Source: Candidatus Poseidoniaceae archaeon (lineage in GTDB: Archaea > Thermoplasmatota > Poseidoniia > Poseidoniales > Poseidoniaceae). Taken from it: a stretch of DNA of 32,717 bases. Under the pieces are notes generated by a model that ran no database searches, had not been told where the DNA came from, and saw only the letters and a program-made list of their open reading frames with translations. Made by a program: the position numbers and the translations under genes. The stretch covers positions 1 to 32,717 of the forward strand of contig JASLVI010000002.1 of assembly GCA_030741455.1 (NCBI GenBank), read 5' to 3'. This document shows positions 24,871 through 32,717 of the stretch, piece after piece; positions within the stretch are counted from its first letter, which is position 1, and every line of letters begins with the position of its first letter.

Positions 24871-27800
24871 TCAAACAACCTTGTTGAATTCAAGGTCTTG
24901 GTATGCCTTGATGACAGATCCATCACCAGGTCCTGGCTGGTAGGTGATTCGGATGGTAGCATCCGTCAACGCCTGACCGTCAGGAGCGTGGGTTCGTACG
25001 AAGATTTGGTCACCGATTCCGAAGGTAGATTCCTTGAATGAACCTTCATTTTCGACCTTGTCAACGAATGATACGAACGCATCACTGTTTGATGGGTTAA
25101 ATCCATACACATTGCTCGTGTTTGAGAGCAATGTGGCATACGAAGTTCGAACACCATCTGTGTTGGTATAGAGAACCGTTACAGTAACGGCTGCAGTAGC
25201 CAACTCAGCTTCTGTTTGATCAACTGTGATTTGCCAGTATCCATCTACTGTACCAAGTTCCTTGTTCTCGATGTCAAAGGTGACTCGAGGAACACCCAAC
25301 TTGCCTGTCTCTGCGAGGGAAGAAGCCCAAACATAGATCACACCAGAGAGGACGACAGTGATTGCAACCATGAGGATGGTCGCAATAACTGGGCTGACTG
25401 CCATTTCATCTTCGACGATGCGTCGTGTTTCTTCTTCTTGCTCCTCTTCTTCACGGCGGCTTGACATTGCAAGAGCTGTGACGAAGAAGCCAGCGAGGGC
25501 TACTACAACGAGGCTTGGTGCGAACGATGGAACAGATCCAATACCGCCACCGAGTTGAACAACGGATGGGAGTTTGTCTCCGCTGCTGAGGAAGTCCTCA
25601 GCTGGCTTGTTCACGTGGTTACAGGTTGTTGGAACTCCAGCGTCACTGTCGATTGCGGAAGCATCCGAGAACATGACGTTGTTACACCAGTCGCTGTCTT
25701 GGAGCAATGGTCGACGAGTCGATTCAGTAACTCCATCGTCACCGTATGCACCAGGCTTGGACCATTGTTCACCGGTCATGCCGCCACCGTAGTTAACGTG
25801 GGCCCATGGTCCGTTGACTTGGTCATCCATCTGGAAGCGCTGTGCAGGAGCCTTTGCCATGTCACACTCTTCGTCCAAACATGTCAGAACGTCCATCTCA
25901 ACCCAAATGTATGGTGTGGATGTTCCGTCATCGACGATGTAGACGTACTCTTCGAAGGTCGATGTAGTACCCCACTCAGGTGGTGTGACATACATGACGT
26001 TCTCAGATTCACCATGTCCACCACTGGTGTGGAAGGTGATTGCAAGCATGTGATCGTAGGTGTATGGTCCTTGATCGCCACCAGCACCGACTACAACTTC
26101 AACAGGCACGTAGGTACCGGTTAGAACATCGGTAATGCCTTGGAAGTCGAATCCAACGACATCATCGAAGTAGTAGTCAGCAACGAGTTCACGTACGTTC
26201 TCGACTCGGACACCGATTTCTTGGGTTGCAACACCTTGCTGGTAGTTTGCAATTGCCATAACCGATGGGTCGTAGTTTGGTACGTAACTTGGTGCAGTAG
26301 CGGTGTCCTTGAGGACAAGACGGATCTGACAGAAGTCAGAGCCACTTGGTCCGATTTGGTGGATACCGTTGTCGTTCAAGTAGTCGATTTCCCAAGCGTT
26401 TGCTGTGGTTGTTGCATCAGGAACAAGTGTGAAGACGAGGTTGTCTCCAACAATCTCAGTGCTGAAGTAGTTCTCGTACGTACATTGGTCTGTTGATTCA
26501 ACGGTCCATGTCAAGTCAGCAGCGTTGTGGTCAACGTCGTACTTGACAGCAGACAAATCGTAGGTCAGGTTGTTCGCATTGGTGTCATCTTCCATGAGGC
26601 TGATGGACCATGGGGCAACTGGAGTAGATCCATTTGCTGCGGTAACAACTGCTCCTGTTGTAACATCCCAATCGAGGACAACTGGTGCATCGTTCACAGG
26701 GCTGACTGAGAAGTCAACTGTGAATGCGTCTGCATCTTGGTTCTCTGCACCATCATCACTGAGGGTGAGCGTAACCGTACAGGTTCCACCGAGTTCGTTA
26801 GCAGTGTTCTCGACGATGGTCAACTCATTGTTGGTGACCGATACACCGAATGCAACACATTCTGTTGGAACGGATGCATCCCATGTGTAGACCTGTCGAA
26901 GAGGGCTCTGCTCGTTGTCCATGTCACGGATGTACGACTTGCTCGCGTTCGAGATGTCACCAAGGAACTTGGAGACACTGCCGAATCCTTCAGGAACGAT
27001 GTTCGTGTAAGATCCGTCGTCAACGAAGACTGGCATACAGTCTGGACGCTCTGTGTTACAGATGACCGGCTTGTCGTTGATGTTGTTGACCGTCAAGGTC
27101 ATGTTCTTGGTATCGGTCAAGCCGTGGCTGTCCGTAACAATGAACTCAAACTCAACTGTTCCGAATTGGTCATCGAGAGGCGTGATCGTCACTGTGTGAC
27201 CATTCTTGTCCCAGTCGACCAAAACGTTGCTATGAGCAACGGTTGTTCCTTCAGTGACAGTCCATGTGAGAGTTGCCTCATCGTCTTGGACGTCATCAGC
27301 GAGGTTGGTCAAGGAGATGGTGTATGCACCACTGTCCTCATCAACAGATTCGTCAGCAAGAGCAGCCTGGATTTCAGGACATGCTCGCTTGATGTCAACG
27401 GTGAGCTCTTGGTTGGTTGCCATCGAAACAGCGTCAACAGTTGCCCAGTCGTAAACACAATCGGCCTTTGTCTTGATCATTACATCGTAGTCCTTTGCAG
27501 GTCCTGCGGTGGTCGTACCCTTGTAGGTTCGGTAAACCAAGACTTCATCGCTGATGCTTCCAGTTTCAAGATCGTCGTGAGTTGTCTCAATGGAGATGTA
27601 CTCACTGAGTGTCTGAACACCTGTGGAAACAGTCTGTGTTGGGTGAACGGTTTGGATGTTCGCTGAACCGTCTTGGACGACAGCGACGATGTTCACTGCA
27701 TCAGGTGTTCCACCAATTCGGCTGAATGGGATTGCGATTTCGAAGAAACCAGCGGTTGTTGTTCCCAAATCAGCGTCAACAGCATCTGTGGACAAGGAGC

Positions 27801-30800
27801 TTGCACCCCAGCCAAGGAATCCATTGGAGTAGAGGTCCATGTTGGAATCACTTGTAGCCCAGAAGAGATAGTCTGCTTGTACTGGTAGTGTGTGAGCACC
27901 ATTGAGGTTGTAACCTGTGTTGGAGCCACCAGCAACGACATCGAGATAGATCAAGAGGTCGTTGTTGGTAAGGTCTTCACCAGTCATACCGATGTAGAGT
28001 GCATCACCTTCACTGTATGTGACGTAGAAGTCGTTGGTTCCGTCACCGGAGACCATACCAGGCATAGCATCGTCAGATGGGTTCAATGGAGTACCACCAA
28101 TCCAATCCGAGTCATCACCGTCAACAGCCATGATATCAGGCTGGAAGGATGGTGATACGTATGCAGCACGGGTTCCGTCTGTGGAGACCAATGTCATACC
28201 AACAGCGGATGCAGCACCACTGAGGTGGGTTGCATCGAGACTGAAGAGGTTCGCTTCATCGATGGTTGCAGATGAGACAATGCTGATCTTCTGACTGTCG
28301 AGCGTGTTACCAATGCTGGTAACGTAGGCGTTCGAGCCAGCGTTGATTTGCGTTGTCGAAGCAGACCAGGTCAAGTTCTCGACCGATCCAACCGACTCGA
28401 CAGCGTGGATAGCTGTTGTCGCTGTTGAGGTACCGCCGTCCCATCGGAACTCAGTGTTCTCAGCGTAGACACCAACGTCACCTGCGGCATCGAGTGGGTA
28501 AATCCACGAGTAGTCACCATCGACCATGTAGAGGCCAGTACCTGTGCTTCCTCCATCAACAGATGCACCAATTGCGGTGACTGTTGCGTCGTCAGCGTAA
28601 ACACCAGCGGTGGATCCTGCGATGTCTGCGTCACCATGCATAGTGAGTGTTGCAGACTCGATGGAGACACCGTAAGCATATCCACCTACAGAGGTTCCGT
28701 CAAGTTCGATATCGTCACCCGAGTTGAGTGATGCAATACCGATACTCGATGCGACGTTGGTTCCAACGAAGGTTGAATCAACATCGGAAACATCACAGCC
28801 ATCAGTGATCATTGCATTGTCACCGATGGTTACTGTGTTGTCCTTACTCTGGATGGTAACCTTGTCACAGTCGTTGAAGTCAAATCCAACGGCGTTTGGT
28901 GCGGTACGTCCAGCACTGATTCCGATGGTGTTGTTCTCAACAACTGGTCCTGAGTATCCGCCAGCGGAAGTTCCGTAGTAAACTGCGATGTTTGCACCAC
29001 CGTCGCCCCAGGTGTCAGTAACCTTGAGAGTGTACTGACCCGCTGTGCTGTAGGATACTAGACGTGCGTATACGCTGTTCGAATTGAACGAACCAGCAGC
29101 CCAGTTGTCCTTTGTTCCGTCAGGCTTGGTAATTTCAAGACCGATTTCTCCGCCCCAGCTGTCCGATTCAAGATCGACGTAGGCTGTAACACCTGATGGG
29201 ATGGTGAAGGTACATGTGCTCTGCGTACGGTAAGCGTTGGATGCAATGGTACACAACGAGGTTGTTGGTGCAGGTGGGCTAGTAGCATCTTCCATGAAGA
29301 TACCGCCGTCAGCGTCCAACAATGTGTTGTTTGAGATTGTACCGTATCCAGCATCGGTTTCGATACCAGCTTCTCCAGCCTCTCCAGTTCCAATGATTTC
29401 ATTGTTATCGATGGTGTAGTCGAGGATTCCGTACATCTGGATCGCAGTTTGCGGTCCGTTGAAGTAGTTGTCAGTAACGCTGATTCGCTTGTTGTTTCCA
29501 CTGAATGCGGAGAATCCTTCTTCAGCAGATGTACTGTTAAACCAGTTTCCTGTAACAACCAAATCGTCGGTGTAAGAGTTTCCATAAACCCAAACGTCAG
29601 CAATCTCTCCACCATCGTTGAATTCGTTTCCTTCAATGGTGAGGTTGTCAGCTCCAAACTCGTTTGCATTGTGCGTGTACGAGTATGGGCTTCTTTGCGT
29701 CATAATTCCTGCACCACAATCGTTGAAGGTACTGTCCTTGATGTAGGATCCATCGGTACCAGTCATTTGAACACAGACGTCTGTAGATTGGATAGCGTTG
29801 TTCAATGGAGTGTATCCCTTGAAGTGCGTAACCGTAACGTTGTCCATGTACAAGAACTCTGATCGGTGATCGTAGTTATTCCATGTTGATTTGTAGGCCA
29901 TACCACTAGTAATGGATGCAACAGGATTCAAGGTTGTATCCTTGATCGAGATGTCCATTGCTTGGTAGATGTAACCCAATTCAAGACCGGTTTGTTGGCC
30001 AGTATCTGGGTTTGTCGCAACACCGAATACTTCAGAATCGTGCAAGTACAATTCAGGAGCGTTTGATCCTCCTTGTGCGTACCAACGCTGTGTGTCAGTG
30101 AAGAGATATGCTCCAGTAATAAGAACCAATGTGTTGTTCCAGTTGTGCTCATCATTGTCATCAAAGTACATGAAAGGAACGTCCATCATGATGGTCTTTC
30201 CAGACATATCCTCTGGTGTAGCAGCATAGTAACCGTATTCCTTAACGGTACCACCGTTACCATCAGCTAGGTTACGGTTGCCACCAGTGCTGAGGTAACT
30301 CGCACAGTTGGAAACCGTCTCGTATGAGGCACTGTTGAAACTGTAACAGACACGAGCATTGATTCGATCGGTGAGGGAAATGCTTCCACTGTTACCACTC
30401 GCATCATTCAATGAGAGGGATTGGAATGCATATCGGAAGTCACCCTTGGTCGAGGTGTAATCAATCATTGCAACTGTTACAGCTTCGTATCCGTTGAGAT
30501 CATCGCTGTTTGCTCCAGTTGAATCAACACGGACTGTACGGAACAAGATACCATCGGCATCACCGTTAGAGTCGGTTGTACCGGTTCCAGTAATCTTCTT
30601 GTCAGCGTTCATGAGAACGACGTTCGTATCCTGAACTGCGTTCGTGTCAGCCTGGACATTGATGGTTAGTTCGCGCATGCGTTCAAATCCACCAGTTCCT
30701 GTTACAGCAACCTTGTTGGTATCGATTGTTCCTTCGATAAAGTCAACTTCACTCGTTCCAGTGATCTTGACATCGCTCAGTGTATTGGCAAAGGTTGAAT

Positions 30801-32717
30801 CACTCACGGTGATGTCTCCTGAACCAGCGGTTTCGATACCAATGTTGTTACCTGAAACGGTCACACTACTGAAAGAAACATCCTTGTTGGTTTGCGAACC
30901 ATACTGATACGCAGCACCAGCACTGTTGGTGATTGTACCGGAGAGGTCGCCTCCAAAGTCCTTGACGTAGTAGATACCAGCGTTGTTTTGACCATCAAAG
31001 TCGATGTTGGTCATGTCCATTTGTCCTGAACCAGAACTGGAGACAAGCATACCGTAGTCACCGCCATCGACATCAATGTCGTTCATTGCTGCAGCGGTTG
31101 CTCCGACAACTTCGATTCCTTGATCGTTTGGTGATGTGATATCGATTCCGTCAAAGTTTCCAGAAGCGAAGTTACCACCGATTGCGATACCGGTATCTGC
31201 ACCAGTGATGGCACCGTTCTCGAAGGAAGCGGTACCACTGTCACGAGCGTAGTCACCGAGTGCACTTGGGTCGTTACCAGCACGGGCAACGAAGTCCAAG
31301 CGATCTTGATAGTTGTCAGCACGGTTGTGCAGAACGTCAACGTACATGGTTACCGCAGAAATCGAAGAATCAGAGATATCGACGATTGGGAAGGACATTC
31401 GAGCGCCTTCGCCTGGGTTCATGTAGTAACTGTAAGCGTAATCCAAACAGATGTTGTAGTAACCGCCGTATCCGTTGTAGCCTTCAGGTGGCTTGTAGAC
31501 ACCCTGTCCACCGTGATAGGAGTTGTAGTAGTAACCCCAGTAGTGGTATGGGTAGGATCCATAGGATGGGCTGGTGTCAGAGTCAATCTCACTCCAGCGG
31601 AATCCGAATTCATCAGGGTAGTAGTAGTAACCTGGGTAGGAGACGTACTGTGTTGGACCTTGAGGCCAATAGCGCCACATGTAGTACATGTATCCATCAA
31701 AGGATCCTGTGTATCCAGGACCATACGAATAACCGTAGTAGTTGCAGTGCCATGAAGCAACACCACCTTCACCACCAGCGTAGGTAGCAGCTCCGTTTCC
31801 GGACTTCGGATCGTCTGCTGCGTATGGGTAGTAACCCAACTTGTCTGGGGTAGTGATGTTCTCAGAGACTTCTCCAGAACCATCATCGTAGGTGACCTCG
31901 ATGTTCCATCGGTCGGTGAGCATGTAGTACTTGCTCGACGCGTAGTTGTAGGTAGGGTGAGCGTTACCTCCACCGTAGATGGAGTTCGCACCAACTTGCA
32001 AGTAGTCACCGGATCCGAGGAACGCAGTGAGATCGATTGCATAGGTGTGCCATCCAGTCGACTGTCCCGAGAGGGATGTCGAACGGTAGATGGTTGGTAG
32101 GCTCATTCCACCATAGACATCGACACCCACGGTGTTATCCGTCGATGTAAATCCGTCAATTTGTGGAGCACCGTTGTAGGATTGAATACCAACAGCAGCG
32201 TTCGAAACAGCAACGTTGCTGACCGACGCGCTTGATTGTTCAAGCCAAAGTGCAGTACCTGTGTTTCCGACGTTGATGATGCTCGAAGAGTCGATGTCAG
32301 CGGAGCCGCCATCGATCTTGACAGTTGCCATCTCATCCGAGGACGCAGAGGACCCGTAGACGGTTCCTGAGTTCTTCATGACGAGTGTAGCACCGTCGCC
32401 GACGTAGAGCGCAGCACCAGTTGTAGCGTCTTGAGCGACGTCACGAACGATACCGCCATCGATTTCGAGTGTTCCATCTTGGATGTCAATATGGAGCGGG
32501 TATGTCGAGGATACAGCCTGGAGAGAACCAGTTGCAACGCTTGACGTACCGACGAGCAACTTACCACCGTTGGACAATGTCAAAACAGGTGTGCTTGTTG
32601 CAGTCGACTTGACCTTCAATACAGCACCCATGAGCTTGATGACACAACCGTTGAGGTTGAGATCTTCAGTCAACGTCATTGGTGTTCCATCGAATTCGTA
32701 AATGGTGTGTCCTGATG
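24871..32717 (-). CDS. Giant beta-helix adhesin fused in frame to a type IV pilin domain (5' end outside window)
   Basis: The frame has no start it must use: it stays open from ATG 32679 to the right edge, so at least 2614 residues are visible and the N terminus, including any signal peptide, is missing. Order from the N-terminal side: parallel beta-helix repeats of Asn/Gly/Asp-rich turns (about 28170-32717), interrupted by a Tyr-rich insert (31411-31743) and a PPC-like beta-sandwich (about 28990-29235). Then come a CBM9/DOMON-like module (about 27630-28140), three cadherin/VCBS-like modules (about 26190-27390, with VNDAPVV and INDKPV linkers), a Cys-containing region, a hydrophobic helix (VVVALAGFFVTALA) and a charged RREEEEQEEETRR stretch. 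Last is a pilin domain (24874-25404). Likely a surface adhesin; its binding target is unknown. A strong stem-loop follows the stop. Confidence 0.88.
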   Translation of the reverse strand, partial: SGHTIYEFDGTPMTLTEDLNLNGCVIKLMGAVLKVKSTATSTPVLTLSNGGKLLVGTSSVATGSLQAVSSTYPLHIDIQDGTLEIDGGIVRDVAQDATTGAALYVGDGATLVMKNSGTVYGSSASSDEMATVKIDGGSADIDSSSIINVGNTGTALWLEQSSASVSNVAVSNAAVGIQSYNGAPQIDGFTSTDNTVGVDVYGGMSLPTIYRSTSLSGQSTGWHTYAIDLTAFLGSGDYLQVGANSIYGGGNAHPTYNYASSKYYMLTDRWNIEVTYDDGSGEVSENITTPDKLGYYPYAADDPKSGNGAATYAGGEGGVASWHCNYYGYSYGPGYTGSFDGYMYYMWRYWPQGPTQYVSYPGYYYYPDEFGFRWSEIDSDTSPSYGSYPYHYWGYYYNSYHGGQGVYKPPEGYNGYGGYYNICLDYAYSYYMNPGEGARMSFPIVDISDSSISAVTMYVDVLHNRADNYQDRLDFVARAGNDPSALGDYARDSGTASFENGAITGADTGIAIGGNFASGNFDGIDITSPNDQGIEVVGATAAAMNDIDVDGGDYGMLVSSSGSGQMDMTNIDFDGQNNAGIYYVKDFGGDLSGTITNSAGAAYQYGSQTNKDVSFSSVTVSGNNIGIETAGSGDITVSDSTFANTLSDVKITGTSEVDFIEGTIDTNKVAVTGTGGFERMRELTINVQADTNAVQDTNVVLMNADKKITGTGTTDSNGDADGILFRTVRVDSTGANSDDLNGYEAVTVAMIDYTSTKGDFRYAFQSLSLNDASGNSGSISLTDRINARVCYSFNSASYETVSNCASYLSTGGNRNLADGNGGTVKEYGYYAATPEDMSGKTIMMDVPFMYFDDNDEHNWNNTLVLITGAYLFTDTQRWYAQGGSNAPELYLHDSEVFGVATNPDTGQQTGLELGYIYQAMDISIKDTTLNPVASITSGMAYKSTWNNYDHRSEFLYMDNVTVTHFKGYTPLNNAIQSTDVCVQMTGTDGSYIKDSTFNDCGAGIMTQRSPYSYTHNANEFGADNLTIEGNEFNDGGEIADVWVYGNSYTDDLVVTGNWFNSTSAEEGFSAFSGNNKRISVTDNYFNGPQTAIQMYGILDYTIDNNEIIGTGEAGEAGIETDAGYGTISNNTLLDADGGIFMEDATSPPAPTTSLCTIASNAYRTQSTCTFTIPSGVTAYVDLESDSWGGEIGLEITKPDGTKDNWAAGSFNSNSVYARLVSYSTAGQYTLKVTDTWGDGGANIAVYYGTSAGGYSGPVVENNTIGISAGRTAPNAVGFDFNDCDKVTIQSKDNTVTIGDNAMITDGCDVSDVDSTFVGTNVASSIGIASLNSGDDIELDGTSVGGYAYGVSIESATLTMHGDADIAGSTAGVYADDATVTAIGASVDGGSTGTGLYMVDGDYSWIYPLDAAGDVGVYAENTEFRWDGGTSTATTAIHAVESVGSVENLTWSASTTQINAGSNAYVTSIGNTLDSQKISIVSSATIDEANLFSLDATHLSGAASAVGMTLVSTDGTRAAYVSPSFQPDIMAVDGDDSDWIGGTPLNPSDDAMPGMVSGDGTNDFYVTYSEGDALYIGMTGEDLTNNDLLIYLDVVAGGSNTGYNLNGAHTLPVQADYLFWATSDSNMDLYSNGFLGWGASSLSTDAVDADLGTTTAGFFEIAIPFSRIGGTPDAVNIVAVVQDGSANIQTVHPTQTVSTGVQTLSEYISIETTHDDLETGSISDEVLVYRTYKGTTTAGPAKDYDVMIKTKADCVYDWATVDAVSMATNQELTVDIKRACPEIQAALADESVDEDSGAYTISLTNLADDVQDDEATLTWTVTEGTTVAHSNVLVDWDKNGHTVTITPLDDQFGTVEFEFIVTDSHGLTDTKNMTLTVNNINDKPVICNTERPDCMPVFVDDGSYTNIVPEGFGSVSKFLGDISNASKSYIRDMDNEQSPLRQVYTWDASVPTECVAFGVSVTNNELTIVENTANELGGTCTVTLTLSDDGAENQDADAFTVDFSVSPVNDAPVVLDWDVTTGAVVTAANGSTPVAPWSISLMEDDTNANNLTYDLSAVKYDVDHNAADLTWTVESTDQCTYENYFSTEIVGDNLVFTLVPDATTTANAWEIDYLNDNGIHQIGPSGSDFCQIRLVLKDTATAPSYVPNYDPSVMAIANYQQGVATQEIGVRVENVRELVADYYFDDVVGFDFQGITDVLTGTYVPVEVVVGAGGDQGPYTYDHMLAITFHTSGGHGESENVMYVTPPEWGTTSTFEEYVYIVDDGTSTPYIWVEMDVLTCLDEECDMAKAPAQRFQMDDQVNGPWAHVNYGGGMTGEQWSKPGAYGDDGVTESTRRPLLQDSDWCNNVMFSDASAIDSDAGVPTTCNHVNKPAEDFLSSGDKLPSVVQLGGGIGSVPSFAPSLVVVALAGFFVTALAMSSRREEEEQEEETRRIVEDEMAVSPVIATILMVAITVVLSGVIYVWASSLAETGKLGVPRVTFDIENKELGTVDGYWQITVDQTEAELATAAVTVTVLYTNTDGVRTSYATLLSNTSNVYGFNPSNSDAFVSFVDKVENEGSFKESTFGIGDQIFVRTHAPDGQALTDATIRITYQPGPGDGSVIKAYQDLEFNKVV
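24874..25404 (-). other. C-terminal type IV pilin-like domain within the giant protein
   Basis: EDEM-AVSPVIATILMVAITVV is a textbook archaeal class III signal and pilin N-terminal helix; prepilin peptidase would cut before AVSPV. The mature part would be 176 residues: the hydrophobic helix, then a beta-rich globular head ending ...DLEFNKVV. Normally such a domain starts a protein. Here it follows more than 2400 residues and a separate TM helix. An internal Met codon at 25465-25467 (MSSRREEEE) could start a free prepilin. Confidence 0.85.
31411..31743 (-). other. Tyrosine/glycine-rich insert in the beta-helix region
   Basis: This 111-residue stretch contains 32 Tyr plus several Trp and many Gly/Pro (for example YYGYSYGPGY and YPYHYWGYYY). 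Its composition is unlike the flanking Asn/Asp/Thr/Gly repeats. It stays in frame and uses ordinary codons, so it is not a frameshift artefact. Confidence 0.85.

Noticed and set aside
25402..25467. Annotating the pilin as a separate gene
   Set aside because: The frame is continuous with the adhesin and there is no clear ribosome-binding site before either internal Met. It is kept as one CDS, with the alternative stated.
26737..27666. 309-aa open frame on the plus strand inside the giant adhesin gene
   Set aside because: It is antisense to cadherin-like coding sequence. The minus frame has coherent domains, and the plus-frame protein is Cys/Val-rich with no motif.
1..32717. CRISPR arrays, insertion sequences, phage genes, toxin-antitoxin pairs
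   Set aside because: I saw no regularly spaced direct repeats, transposase, integrase or phage structural genes. The repeats present are protein modules.

Overview
This window is archaeal and gene-dense. It most resembles a marine Thermoplasmatota genome of the Marine Group II (Candidatus Poseidoniales) type. Archaeal markers are a replication factor C small subunit, the DP1 subunit of DNA polymerase D, Pelota, GatD, an intron-containing tRNA-Met with a perfect bulge-helix-bulge, and a class III (type IV pilin) signal sequence. The group assignment is inference from gene content and style; no phylogeny was run.

Layout. 1-6539 (minus) is the N-terminal 2179 residues of a giant secreted protein whose 3' end lies left of the window. 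It alternates DNRLRE/CBM96-like modules with fibronectin-III-like modules. A divergent spacer carrying a perfect 18-bp palindrome separates it from rfcS (6661-7617). Next come a possible 64-aa gene, a 3-TM membrane protein (minus), an intron-bearing elongator tRNA-Met, gatD and an acyl-CoA carboxylase carboxyltransferase gene (plus). Then on the minus strand lie an 891-aa membrane-anchored protein with a hydrolase fold lacking its serine, and aroE. A plus-strand cluster follows: two small membrane proteins, an NfeD-like protein and a flotillin. After that come fhs, pelA, a 101-aa protein, tRNA-Val (minus), a PncC/CinA-C protein with a charged tail, polD small subunit, and a convergent SerB-like HAD phosphatase. 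From 24871 to the right edge (minus) runs a second giant surface protein of at least 2614 residues: beta-helix repeats, a Tyr-rich insert, a CBM9/DOMON-like module, cadherin-like modules, a TM segment, and an in-frame type IV pilin domain at the C terminus.

How the genes fit together. Information-processing genes (rfcS, DP1, pelA, gatD, two tRNAs) are interleaved with central metabolism (acyl-CoA carboxylase, formate-THF ligase, shikimate dehydrogenase, NMN deamidase) and a large cell-surface repertoire. The surface genes fill roughly half of the window. The flotillin/NfeD cluster is a membrane-organisation module. Both giant genes run off the window edges, so a caller that requires complete ORFs would miss the left one entirely and would misplace the start of the right one.

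Promoters. A recurring TTCAAA / TTTGAAAG / TTAATAA-type box centred about 24-28 nt upstream of many start codons and of both tRNA 5' ends suggests mostly leaderless transcription. It also helped choose several start codons. The most unusual object is the adhesin-pilin fusion at the right end, which could be cut by prepilin peptidase into an anchored adhesin and a pilin.
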